Of a stretch of 64,000 nt of DNA, positions 44,079 to 52,557 are shown piece by piece. The stretch's first letter is position 1. Every line of letters begins with the position of its first letter. The translations under genes were made by a program, and so were the position numbers. Below the pieces are notes generated by a model. That model was not told where the DNA came from and searched no databases. It saw nothing but the letters and a program-made list of their open reading frames with translations. This DNA is from JAHIVN01 sp018816645 (GTDB lineage Bacteria; Patescibacteriota; Dojkabacteria; JAHIVN01), in the NCBI GenBank assembly GCA_043816305.1, contig JBDRHZ010000001.1, forward strand, positions 1 to 64,000. Reading direction: 5' to 3'.

Positions 44079-45215
44079 TCACGATAAACATCTTGCAACA
44101 TCTTTCAAACCATTCACTTTGCTCATCTTTACCCTCATCTTCTTCGCTCCTTCAAAGCCTGAAAAGTAACTCATCAAATGCTTCCGCATCTCATAAAACC
44201 TCTTCTCTCCCTTATACTCAACATATAACTTCGCATGCTCCAGGACAATTTTACCTGCTTCTGAGATTTGAGTTTTCCAGCCAGAGGCTGGCTTGCCTGC
44301 CTCTTGGCATGGTCCCTGTCTGCGCAGGCAGGCGCCTTTGGCGGAGACATTTGAGTTATTAAATATTACTGCGGGTTCAATGTCTCCTGACTTGAACCCA
44401 ACTTTTTCCTCAACTCTAAATACCGACGGTTTCCCGACCGCACCTCTGCCAATCATAACACCACTACACCCTGTCTGCTTGAACATTTTTTGAGCATCGG
44501 CAAAACTCTTTACATCTCCATTCCCGATAATCGGTACTTTCGATACTTTAACAGCTCGTTTGATAGCGCCCCAATCCGCCTCCCCCTTGTAAGCCTGTTT
44601 AAAAGTTCTTGCGTGCAATGAAATAAAGTCAGGTTTTACTTTATTTAAAGTTTCGATCCATTCCTCCGTGATATCTTCATCGTAACCCGTACGTGTTTTA
44701 ATAGAAATTGTAATCTCCCTGCTTTGATCCTCCTTGATATTCCACTCTTTTTTCTTCTTTTCGATTAGATCAACTAGATCATTTTGATCACTTAATCTTT
44801 CCCTATAATCAGCAACCGCCTGCTTCACAGCTTTGATAATATCTAATGCTAATTCCGGCTCTCTGATCAATGCCGCTCCTCCTCCTTTTCCGGCAATATT
44901 CTTTGCCGGGCAGCCCATATTGATATCAATCCCATCAAAGCCAAGCTTACAAACAACTAAAGCTGCTTGGTAAAAGTACTCAGGCTCCCTACCGAAAAGC
45001 TGAGCTGCAATCGGCCTTTGAATTTCCGTGTAACGAAGAATATCAACCAGCTTATCTGTTGCCCGAATGAGTCCCTGGGCATTCACAAACTCAGTAAAAA
45101 GAAGATCTGGATTTCCGTATTTCTTGACTATCTCACGAAAGGCACAGTCAGTGTAGCCGTCCATAGGAGCAAGAGCGAGAATTTGTTTTTTGTTTTTTAG
45201 AAGATTCTTTATCAT
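44079..45215 (-). CDS. dus: tRNA-dihydrouridine synthase (Dus) with a repeat-derived insertion
   Basis: A 378-residue protein. FMN barrel start LALAPMDGYTDCAFREIV, catalytic Cys loop GIDINMGCPAKNIAGKGGGAALI, then ITISIKTRTGY, ISLHARTFKQAYKGEADW and GNGDVKSFADA..GVMIGRGAVGKP. Between the barrel and the helical C-terminal domain, residues about 288-315 (SAKGACLRRQGPCQEAGKPA) are encoded by GC-rich palindromic DNA unlike the family, most likely a repeat inserted in frame. Confidence 0.93.
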   Translation of the reverse strand: MIKNLLKNKKQILALAPMDGYTDCAFREIVKKYGNPDLLFTEFVNAQGLIRATDKLVDILRYTEIQRPIAAQLFGREPEYFYQAALVVCKLGFDGIDINMGCPAKNIAGKGGGAALIREPELALDIIKAVKQAVADYRERLSDQNDLVDLIEKKKKEWNIKEDQSREITISIKTRTGYDEDITEEWIETLNKVKPDFISLHARTFKQAYKGEADWGAIKRAVKVSKVPIIGNGDVKSFADAQKMFKQTGCSGVMIGRGAVGKPSVFRVEEKVGFKSGDIEPAVIFNNSNVSAKGACLRRQGPCQEAGKPASGWKTQISEAGKIVLEHAKLYVEYKGEKRFYEMRKHLMSYFSGFEGAKKMRVKMSKVNGLKDVARCLS

Positions 45216-45224
45216 AAATTGATC

Positions 45225-45974
45225 TTAAGGTTTCAACTCTCTCACAATATCCTCAACAACTTCCTCTGCCTTATCAACACAAACTCTATGTTTGCCATCT
45301 AATAAAAATGCTTTAATATCAGAAAAACTTTGCTTAATGACTTCAAAGCTTTTTATAGGCAGCACTCCATCATCCTTGCCCCAGAATAACAGGGTCTTAT
45401 CTTTTACGGACATCATATCCATCTTAAGATCAAAAGAATTAAACATGTCGGATACTTTTGACAAATCTCCAAAATGTTTAGAAAGATTAATAATTTTATC
45501 TCGATAAGCGTCACTCTTATTTTTTCTGAATATATTCTTAAGAATCAATCGAAAATCAGAGTAAATAACATACAAAATAGCACCATTAAGCTTTTTCATC
45601 TTCGCTCCCGCCGGAGAAAAAAGCACTAATTCTTTAAAATGCTCTGGATGGGAGGCCTTTGTCTTTATCGCAATTGCTCCTCCAAAAGAATGTCCTGACA
45701 AAATTGGATGTATTCTCAATTTTTTCACAAATTCAGACACTAACTCCGCGTAATTTTCAAGTTCCCACCTCTTTGGTATCTTGGAAGAATTCCCCGCTCC
45801 AGGATATGAGAATGCCCACACACGGAAATGCTTTGCCAGCTCATTAATAAGTGGGAAATAGCTCCTATAACTGACACCGCCGCCATGGAGGAAGAGGAAA
45901 TCAGGACCAGAACCGAGAGTAATATATTCGATATCTAAACCTTTAATTTGGGTAAATTCCTCTTTCATATTCAA
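45225..45974 (-). CDS. alpha/beta hydrolase
   Basis: A 249-residue protein. The strand LFLHGGGVSYRSYFPLI gives the oxyanion region, SGHSFGGAIAI the nucleophile elbow with Ser, TLLFWGKDDGVLPI the Asp, and FLLDGKHRVCVDKAEEV the His. Soluble; substrate unknown. Upstream of dus on the same strand, with 9 bases between them, so the two are probably co-transcribed. Confidence 0.88.
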   Translation of the reverse strand: MNMKEEFTQIKGLDIEYITLGSGPDFLFLHGGGVSYRSYFPLINELAKHFRVWAFSYPGAGNSSKIPKRWELENYAELVSEFVKKLRIHPILSGHSFGGAIAIKTKASHPEHFKELVLFSPAGAKMKKLNGAILYVIYSDFRLILKNIFRKNKSDAYRDKIINLSKHFGDLSKVSDMFNSFDLKMDMMSVKDKTLLFWGKDDGVLPIKSFEVIKQSFSDIKAFLLDGKHRVCVDKAEEVVEDIVRELKP

Positions 45975-46140
45975 GTCAGTTAGTAGTGAAATAGTTTAAT
46001 AGCAAATCGTTGTTTAGACACTAAAAGCTGGTTCAATTTAATACAAGTACTCTTATTTTAAGTTACGATTCATTTACAAAACCATACTTTTAAACAATTA
46101 GAAACGTAGCTCCTGCTTTGAACCAATCTATTCAGTACTG

Positions 46141-47091
46141 CTAAACTACTACCCGCTTGAGCTTCACACCACTCGCCTCCAGCACCTTGTATCCGATCGT
46201 ATTCCCAAGATTGTGATCCTGAGCATAAACGACTTTTCTGATCGGAGTCCTCGCAAGCATCTTAGCACAAACGGGGCACGGAAAAATATTCATATATAAA
46301 GAGGTGTTTTCTAATCGAATCCTTTCACGTCTAGCAACTTCAAGCATTTCTACTTCGGCATGATTTGTCAGATGCGTTTCGATCATTTCTTGAGCCGGAA
46401 CTTGAAATTTTTCACGAATCGATCCATCGTGCATCTGATAGGCTTGATAAGACATCACACGGTTATGTGTCAGGGCGAGAATTCTCCCGTTTCGAACTAG
46501 AGCTGCCGTTGGCTGACCGCACCAGTCCCAGGAGTGTCTTCGTTTCTTTTCTAGAATCTGAAATATTTCGCGATCTGAATACTTCTTCGTTTTTGAATAT
46601 AACTTTTCAGCCTCGTAATTTTCTTCTATTTTCTTTGTAAATCTTTTTGCCTCTGCTTCATTTACAAATGGGCTTTTCAACTCAATCTTAGCTCCGACGC
46701 TTACCGCTTCCCAGAATTCTTTCCTATAATGAATCTGCTGAAACCAGGAGCCATTGATAAATACTACAACCTTTGGCTTGAGCTCACGAATGATATATTT
46801 AAGATCTTTTTGGAAATGACTTAGAATTGCAGGCTTTTCGATTGGTCGGCTCTTCGGCTTATTTAATTCTTCAATCTTCAGCGGAGAAAACTGTAAAAAT
46901 CCTTCGAGCCCAGGTATCCATTCATCCTTGAGACAACCAAAGAGTAATTGACATTCGCTAAGTTCGCTTATTAGTTCCCTAACTCGTTTGTCGCTCATCT
47001 GTACCGGCCCAGCCACAAAAGCCAGCTTTCTTGAACCAGTCAGCTTCTTTTTATCTTTATCATTTAGTTTGTTCCAGTCTAATATTTTCAT
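46141..47091 (-). CDS. CMP/dCMP deaminase family protein with N-terminal extension
   Basis: About 316 residues. The zinc deaminase domain is C-terminal: LTNHAEVEMLEVARRERI supplies HAE and NIFPCPVCAKMLARTPI supplies PCxxC. Before it, RNGRILALTHNRVMSYQAY forms the first strand pair. The first 150 residues (KLAFVAGPVQMSDKRVRELI and VVVFINGSWFQQIHYRKEF) form an extra domain I do not recognise. The ATG at 47091 is preferred. A link to the thymidylate synthase-like gene nearby is plausible but unproven. Confidence 0.78.
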   Translation of the reverse strand: MKILDWNKLNDKDKKKLTGSRKLAFVAGPVQMSDKRVRELISELSECQLLFGCLKDEWIPGLEGFLQFSPLKIEELNKPKSRPIEKPAILSHFQKDLKYIIRELKPKVVVFINGSWFQQIHYRKEFWEAVSVGAKIELKSPFVNEAEAKRFTKKIEENYEAEKLYSKTKKYSDREIFQILEKKRRHSWDWCGQPTAALVRNGRILALTHNRVMSYQAYQMHDGSIREKFQVPAQEMIETHLTNHAEVEMLEVARRERIRLENTSLYMNIFPCPVCAKMLARTPIRKVVYAQDHNLGNTIGYKVLEASGVKLKRVVV

Positions 47092-47268
47092 GATGCTATG
47101 AGTATACTTAACAACCCGAGAATACGAAAAAAGAAGCAACAAGTCAATCTTCTTCCTTTTTCAAAATCATTCAAGAATAATTCAAGATTTTTTCAGTTAT
47201 TAAGTTTCTATTTCTCTTATAATGCAATCAGTTTACCTGCCCCGGTATTTTAGATTACTTTTAATCAT

Positions 47269-48267
47269 ATGGAAGATTTACTCGACCTTGATCCACAAGC
47301 GCGTCAAACAATACAGGAACAATGGCGAGCCCTATCTGAACAGCCTCTCGGTCCCGCCGAAATGGATCAAAGAGTCCTAGCAGAGTTAGCAGCTCAAGGT
47401 ATAGAATCAGCAAAAGTTATTATCGAGCAAACTGGAGTGGGCCTGCCTCTAATACCAAGACTTCTTCAGGAATATAACTCAAGCCTATTATTTGCATCAG
47501 CGATGAATCAAGATCCTTCTAGAGTACAGGCTCTAGAGGCCTTACTATCAGCGCAGCCTGATCTAGCTCAGCTGGCAAGGGCAACACTGAACTCCCTAGC
47601 CCCGGGGATTCAAAGCTTTGGTCCTTTAGACGGAGGCTATACAATCCGATTAGGCCAAGAAGCTATTAGTCTGCAAGGATGGGAACTAATTACGAGGATT
47701 GAGCAGTTAGGAAAAATTGATTTCACTATTGAAAACATCCACATCACACACGAAGGGCCAGACTGGAGATCTGTAAGCAGTCTTTTCGCTGTTCAGGCTG
47801 TACTTCACTTATTTAAAGAAGTTGATAAATTCTTAACTGATGACACGAGGAATATTTTGTATATACCCACTGTTCTTAGGCCGGATGATGCACTTTGGAG
47901 TAATGGACATGCTTATGCCTACAACTTCAAAGCCTTACAGCATTGGGTTTCGTTCTACGCTACTTGGAAAGCAATAGAGGTATATACCACTCCAGACGAT
48001 TTAAGAGCAAAGTCAGGCGAAGGGAAAAGAATCCTAGTCCTAGACGAGAGCGATTACAACTTTCCTCTATCCCCTGTTGAAGCACTTGAAGACAGAACAA
48101 AACCTACCTCAGACTGGAAGAGTGCAGTGTATCGTATCCTAGACTTTTCAGCTGTTATGAGATCTTTAAAGATTATCTTTCCTGTAAGATTGTTCAGAAG
48201 ATTTAGAGGAACTTGGGTATTTGACCCACCTAATGAAGTTGAACCTCCGGAGACCATGGTTTTTTAG
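47269..48267 (+). CDS. unknown 332-aa protein
   Basis: I do not recognise the family. Residues 1-110 are helical and Gln/Leu/Ala-rich (QARQTIQEQWRALSEQPLGP, VQALEALLSAQPDLAQLARA). A middle beta-like part follows (DGGYTIRLGQEAISLQGWEL, IDFTIENIHITHEG), and the last part has ILYIPTVLRPDD and RILVLDESDYNFPLSP. No P-loop and no signal peptide. A TATAAT lies at 47218-47223. An orphan gene with its own promoter, convergent with the HIT-Nudix gene. Confidence 0.6.
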   Translation: MEDLLDLDPQARQTIQEQWRALSEQPLGPAEMDQRVLAELAAQGIESAKVIIEQTGVGLPLIPRLLQEYNSSLLFASAMNQDPSRVQALEALLSAQPDLAQLARATLNSLAPGIQSFGPLDGGYTIRLGQEAISLQGWELITRIEQLGKIDFTIENIHITHEGPDWRSVSSLFAVQAVLHLFKEVDKFLTDDTRNILYIPTVLRPDDALWSNGHAYAYNFKALQHWVSFYATWKAIEVYTTPDDLRAKSGEGKRILVLDESDYNFPLSPVEALEDRTKPTSDWKSAVYRILDFSAVMRSLKIIFPVRLFRRFRGTWVFDPPNEVEPPETMVF

Positions 48268-48318
48268 ACTCAATTCAATAAAAAGTTTATTTTGAAAAAT
48301 TACAGCCAGGAACAGTAC

Positions 48319-49296
48319 TTAAGAAATTATTCCTACCTTCTTCAACACTTTCTGGGTTAACTTCGATAGCCTATACTTCTTCAAGTTATTTGCCGCCACC
48401 CATCTCATCTCTTTCGCATCGTCTCCTGCCTGTCCGCCTCTGGTGGACAGAACTTTTGCTCGATAATGTATAAATATACACCTCCACTTCTTCACAAACC
48501 CTTCCTCAAAGAGTATTGGCATCTCCTCTTCATCTATTCCTATAAATTTCACATCCTCGATCCTTAGCTGCGTCTCCTCGAACACCTCTCTTTTCAACGC
48601 TTCCTCCAAACTCTCATTTCCATCTACTCCACCGGAAGGAGTCTGCCAGCCATCCTCGAGAGTGTTTTTCTTTTTTATTAATAATAATTCATTCTTTGAG
48701 TTTGTGATTATGCCATTTACTACTATTCTTCTTTCCACAGGCTGATATTTCCCGTACTTCAGAATGAACTTCTCGAATTTATCATCCATATAGCTGCTCT
48801 CCTCCTTCAGTCGGTCTCCTACCTCACCAGGTGCCCAGCTGATAGGCTGATAGTTGATTTTCACAAGCCCGTCAATATATGGGACAACTTGAATATGAAG
48901 GTGGCCCACTGTCTTCTGAGCATGACCCAAGGCCCCTTCTCTATAGATAAACCACAGGTTTTTCTTTTTGAATGCCTTTCGCAGGACCTTTTTGGCTACA
49001 TACATTACCCCGCGGAGTGCCTCCCACTCTTCATTTGTGAACTCTTTTACATATTCTATATGCCTGCGTGGAACGATGAGAAGGTGTGCATCAGTATAGG
49101 GAAATAAGTTTGAGGTCAAAACGATTCCGTTCTTCTCGAAAATAACATATCTGTCCTTCAAGTCGCAAAAAACACACTTGTCAACCTTTTTCCAAACGTC
49201 ATCATACCAGTCCCAGCTTCTGGCTTTTTTCTTCTGCAAGTCGAAAACATTTGTCTGAGGATTGTAGTATCGTTTTTTTCCCACACTTACAATCAA
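48319..49296 (-). CDS. HIT-Nudix fusion hydrolase
   Basis: A 325-residue protein. Residues about 30-150 form a HIT domain: CVFCDLKDRYVIFEKNGI, HLLIVPRRHIEYV and the histidine triad GHLHIQVVP. Residues about 185-320 form a Nudix domain with the box GGVDGNESLEEALKREVFEE. A short VLSTRGGQAGDDAK segment is encoded by the same type of GC palindrome as at 26612. Both domains cleave nucleotide phosphates, so the fusion may act on Ap4A-like or damaged nucleotides. Confidence 0.92.
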   Translation of the reverse strand: MIVSVGKKRYYNPQTNVFDLQKKKARSWDWYDDVWKKVDKCVFCDLKDRYVIFEKNGIVLTSNLFPYTDAHLLIVPRRHIEYVKEFTNEEWEALRGVMYVAKKVLRKAFKKKNLWFIYREGALGHAQKTVGHLHIQVVPYIDGLVKINYQPISWAPGEVGDRLKEESSYMDDKFEKFILKYGKYQPVERRIVVNGIITNSKNELLLIKKKNTLEDGWQTPSGGVDGNESLEEALKREVFEETQLRIEDVKFIGIDEEEMPILFEEGFVKKWRCIFIHYRAKVLSTRGGQAGDDAKEMRWVAANNLKKYRLSKLTQKVLKKVGIIS

Positions 49297-49310
49297 AAAT
49301 TTAACCTTTG

Positions 49311-49345
49311 TAGCTAAACAGCCTACAGCAAACAGCTAAACAAAA
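49311..49345. repeat. degenerate short repeat (GCTAAACAGCCTACAGCAAACAG type)
   Basis: AGCTAAACAGCCTACAGCAA followed by ACAGCTAAAC repeats a CAGC(T/A)AA-like word. Inverted relatives lie at 49768-49798 (TTAGCTGTTTAGCTG and TTTGCTGCTCAGCTG) on the other side of the four-helix-bundle gene, at 36595-36610, and inside the thymidylate synthase-like gene near 42000-42035. Confidence 0.5.
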
Positions 49346-49349
49346 CTAT

Positions 49350-49703
49350 TTAGTTGTTTTTCCTAAGAACGTATAACATTTTCAGGATCTCTTCTCCTTT
49401 ATACAACAACCTATTTACAGCCTCATCACCGACTAAACCAATTTCCTTGACCAATATTATCATATTTACTGCCTCAAGTGTTGACCCACGGGCAATAGTG
49501 TAATAGTAATTCTGGTCTTTAGTTGAAGAGCGACCACTTCCCTCTGATATGTTATTCGTTATAGATAATCCTGCCCTCACCAACTGCTGAACCAATGTAA
49601 ATCTGTACTTACTTGGAATATCATCACATAATTTAAAAACTTCTTTAACGAATGAATGAGATTTTACCCAGACATTTAGACTTTGGAATCTAAACATACC
49701 CAT
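49350..49703 (-). CDS. four helix bundle protein (S23/IVS family)
   Basis: A 117-residue protein. The family pattern is complete: FRFQSLNVWVKSHSFVKEVF, SKYRFTLVQQLVRAGLSITN, NISEGSGRSS and STLEAVNMIILVKEIGLV. Such proteins were first found in 23S rRNA intervening sequences and also occur as stand-alone genes, as here. Degenerate short repeats flank the gene on both sides, so it may have moved as a small unit. Function unknown. Confidence 0.9.
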   Translation of the reverse strand: MGMFRFQSLNVWVKSHSFVKEVFKLCDDIPSKYRFTLVQQLVRAGLSITNNISEGSGRSSTKDQNYYYTIARGSTLEAVNMIILVKEIGLVGDEAVNRLLYKGEEILKMLYVLRKNN

Positions 49704-49804
49704 TAAACTAATATTTAAAATATCGTTTCTGGGATTTCTGACAATGGGGTAACTTTGTATTTTTACTGCTTAGCTGTTTAGCTGTTTGCTGCTCAGCTGT
49801 CAAG

Positions 49805-50413
49805 TTAATTCTCTTTTAAGGGTTTCTTCCTCATCTTCATGAAATCTTTGAAGATATCACCCATATGAGCACCGACTACTCTTTCGACAATTTTTGTAGT
49901 CGATATGTAGGGAGACTGACGTTCAACCAGCTTTACCTCGCCGCCATATTCCTTCACTGTCATGTACTCCTTCGATTTTTTGAAGTCATCGTTCCACCCC
50001 TCACCAACAGTTACAAATACATCCGGCTTTAGAAGACCCAGGATAGGCTGACAGCTCGGTGTTGGAATGATTGTCACGTAGTCAACTGCTTTCAGATACG
50101 TCAGTCCTTCAGCTCGAATAGTTTCATCCATGATAGGCTTATTTTTGCCTTTAACTTTTCTGATCGATTCGTTGCTGTTTACTCCGACAATAAGCAGATC
50201 CCCCTGCTGTTTTGCTTTCACGAGATATCTCATCTGTCCTACGTGCAAGAGGTCCCAGCTACCGGCTGTAAAAACTATCTTCTTATCCTTATGCTTCTTC
50301 CTGAGCTCCAAAAGATCAGTGGTGTCAACATATTTGCCGTTTAGTCGTTCCTGCGGACTCATGTTTTTATCGCACAAAATAATATTTGAAGAATTTCTCT
50401 GCTGCGTTATCAT
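49805..50413 (-). CDS. cytidylyltransferase-like protein (RfaE/TagD type) with altered HxGH motif
   Basis: A 202-residue protein. The nucleotidyltransferase fold is clear: IVFTAGSWDLLHVGQMRYLV, LLIVGVNSNESIRKVKGKNKP, VDYVTIIP, KPDVFVTVGEGW and SPYISTTKIVERVVG. The key HxGH reads HVGQ, so the second catalytic His is Gln, which would reduce or change activity. The ISTTKI motif is kept. The usual substrates are sugar-phosphates or glycerol-phosphate with ATP or CTP. The start could also be the ATG at 50362. Confidence 0.82.
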   Translation of the reverse strand: MITQQRNSSNIILCDKNMSPQERLNGKYVDTTDLLELRKKHKDKKIVFTAGSWDLLHVGQMRYLVKAKQQGDLLIVGVNSNESIRKVKGKNKPIMDETIRAEGLTYLKAVDYVTIIPTPSCQPILGLLKPDVFVTVGEGWNDDFKKSKEYMTVKEYGGEVKLVERQSPYISTTKIVERVVGAHMGDIFKDFMKMRKKPLKEN

Positions 50414-50472
50414 AATTCATATGCCTTCAAACGTCAAATGTTATAAATATACCTGTTAAATAATAGAGCTGC

Positions 50473-50739
50473 TCAAAGATCAATGAGAACATTTTCCTGA
50501 CTGAAGCCGCAGATAGGACAGTAAAAACTTGCCTCTGAGTAACGAAGCTCGCTTCCGCAGTCAGGACAAACCGCTTCTCTCAACTTCTCATTTTGGGCAG
50601 CCTTGTCTGTACTTGTAGCTTCAATATTGTGCATCTGCATTTCAGGTATAGAAATTGTATAGAAAATATCTGAACTTGCTTGAGTTTTTTTGGAAGGATT
50701 TTGGACGGGAATTAGAAACGCTCTATGCGACCTTTCCAC
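50473..50739 (-). CDS. small zinc-ribbon protein A of the NTPase cluster
   Basis: An 88-residue protein. The C-terminal zinc ribbon is CPDCGSELRYSEASFYCPIC followed by GFSQE. The N-terminal part has IFYTISIPEMQM, which resembles ISISELQAF upstream of zinc ribbon B. The GTG start at 50739 lies inside the last codons of NTPase A (overlap 17 bases), pointing to translational coupling. A paralogue of the ribbon at 53693 and a looser relative of that at 60679. A partner of the adjacent NTPase is likely; function unknown. Confidence 0.75.
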   Translation of the reverse strand: MERSHRAFLIPVQNPSKKTQASSDIFYTISIPEMQMHNIEATSTDKAAQNEKLREAVCPDCGSELRYSEASFYCPICGFSQENVLIDL

Positions 50740-52441
50740 CCAATACCAACACTTGAGCTTTCGTACCTACCAATCCTAAAAGCACTTCTCTGGCAAAAAG
50801 AGGATCATGAAATGAATAATCCTGTATCAGTCTATTTCTTGTTTCAGCAAAACCATCAGCTACCAGTGCCGAACAAACAACTTGGACTCTAGACTTTGCT
50901 TTGACCTCTTTCGTTCCCAGATCCCAAGCAGCACAATTAACAAGTACTGCTGAATCCTCTAGAACTTCATCTAGAACTAAATTTATCAATCTAAGAGAGT
51001 CCGCATCAATACTATGCCTTCCACGAATTTCTTTACGTTCCCGATCTCTCGTATTCCGCTTCTTAGGAATGGAGGTCGGCATATCGAGAATAATCACTTT
51101 ATTGCCACTTCTTCCTAATGCGTTAAAAAATGTTGAAGCCAAGTATCTGTGTATAAGAAATCTAACAGTATTAGCTAACCTAGAAGGGATCCTCACATCC
51201 GGATCATGTTCAAGTGCTTGCCTTAAATTTTGATATTCACCTTCTAGGAGGATATCATTAAGATAAACTCTTGCAATTACAGACGCAAGACAAGCTATTC
51301 CTGCAGTATCGGTTAACCAAATCTTCTGTCTACTATTATCAACCTCAATCTTATCCTTATACCTCGTATAAAGATGCTCGACTGATCCTGCTCTAAGTTC
51401 CATATATATTCTAAATGCCTTCTTTGCACATACCAAACACTCCTCTTCCGTTAACCCGGGAACACCTTCTTCATAGATCTTCACCACTTCGGCCCAAAAA
51501 TCCCTTTCCTGAGCTAGCTCACCACTCAATATATCTGCTCCCTCATCAACAAGTACCTCTATCCCTAAGGTTTCATACACATATCTCAAATAATCAATAA
51601 CTGTACTTTTCCCACTTCTTGGACCAGGACTTGAGAAACTTATAAGTACGTTTCGAGCATTTTGTTGTCTCAGAACTTGATCGGGACGTGCTGACCCCAG
51701 AAGGTCATCAGGTCGAACAAAAAATTTAGCTGTTGCTACTTCCATAAAATTTCCAGCCCCCCTTCCTTCTACATAAAATCCCGTATCAAAAAAAATACTC
51801 TGAACAAAGTTTGCCCTATAAGAAACCTTCCAAGCATCGGTAAATATACTCAATTTTGCTCCAATCTCTCCTGATTGATACCTAGCCTCAGACCATTCTG
51901 ATATAAAACTTGCTTCTCGACTCAAACAATCTAGGAACTTATTCACTTGATTAAGAAATGTTATATCTGCATTTGATGCAAACGCTTGCATCACAAGCTC
52001 TCTAGATATCTGAAGAGCATATCCCAAAGCTGAAACAGCGCCAAGTCCTACTAAGGGGTTAACCAGAACCTCAGTCATATCACTTGCTGTATCCATAAGA
52101 TTAAGAGCACATGCCTGAAAACCTTCATAATCTAAATTTCCTTCAAATAACCTTCCTAAAATATATAAGTAATAGTTGAGACATGCCTCTACTTTTCCGT
52201 AAAGATACTCTGACCCTTCAACAGAGGATCTAAGATGATCAACTATAGGTCGCCAACCTCTCTCGTAGTTGATATGAGCAATCGCGGCCAAATACCCCAT
52301 TATTTCTCCAGGATCCAATTCTCCAGGATAAACACAAAGGGCCAAGTTCCCTCTTGAGGTCATATATGCCTCTGCTGTCACACCACCAAATGGAATACCA
52401 AATTTTATAAAGCCAGTATCTTCTTCCATGTGAATTCCCAA
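50723..52441 (-). CDS. NTPase A: P-loop kinase-like protein with helical N-terminal half
   Basis: A 572-residue protein of unknown family. Residues 1-45 are beta-rich, and 45-210 are mostly helical (LVGLGAVSALGYALQISREL recalls the LLGIALYEARQ motif of B and C). The Walker A GPRSGKST is at about 273-280 in a fold resembling deoxynucleoside/thymidylate kinases: VLVDEGADIL, QKIWLTDTAGIACL and KVIILDMPTSIPKKRNTRDR. No signal peptide. Divergent from regulator 1 and coupled to zinc ribbon A. An extended -10 TGATATAAT lies upstream. Confidence 0.7.
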   Translation of the reverse strand: MGIHMEEDTGFIKFGIPFGGVTAEAYMTSRGNLALCVYPGELDPGEIMGYLAAIAHINYERGWRPIVDHLRSSVEGSEYLYGKVEACLNYYLYILGRLFEGNLDYEGFQACALNLMDTASDMTEVLVNPLVGLGAVSALGYALQISRELVMQAFASNADITFLNQVNKFLDCLSREASFISEWSEARYQSGEIGAKLSIFTDAWKVSYRANFVQSIFFDTGFYVEGRGAGNFMEVATAKFFVRPDDLLGSARPDQVLRQQNARNVLISFSSPGPRSGKSTVIDYLRYVYETLGIEVLVDEGADILSGELAQERDFWAEVVKIYEEGVPGLTEEECLVCAKKAFRIYMELRAGSVEHLYTRYKDKIEVDNSRQKIWLTDTAGIACLASVIARVYLNDILLEGEYQNLRQALEHDPDVRIPSRLANTVRFLIHRYLASTFFNALGRSGNKVIILDMPTSIPKKRNTRDRERKEIRGRHSIDADSLRLINLVLDEVLEDSAVLVNCAAWDLGTKEVKAKSRVQVVCSALVADGFAETRNRLIQDYSFHDPLFAREVLLGLVGTKAQVLVLGGKVA

Positions 52442-52557
52442 GAATAACCTTACAAATCGAGACAGATTATAGGCAATTATATCACAAGGTCATTTCTCAA
52501 ATAAGCTCTAGCCTCTCAATGATTGAAATGTTGTCGTAATTATGTTATAGGACTACT

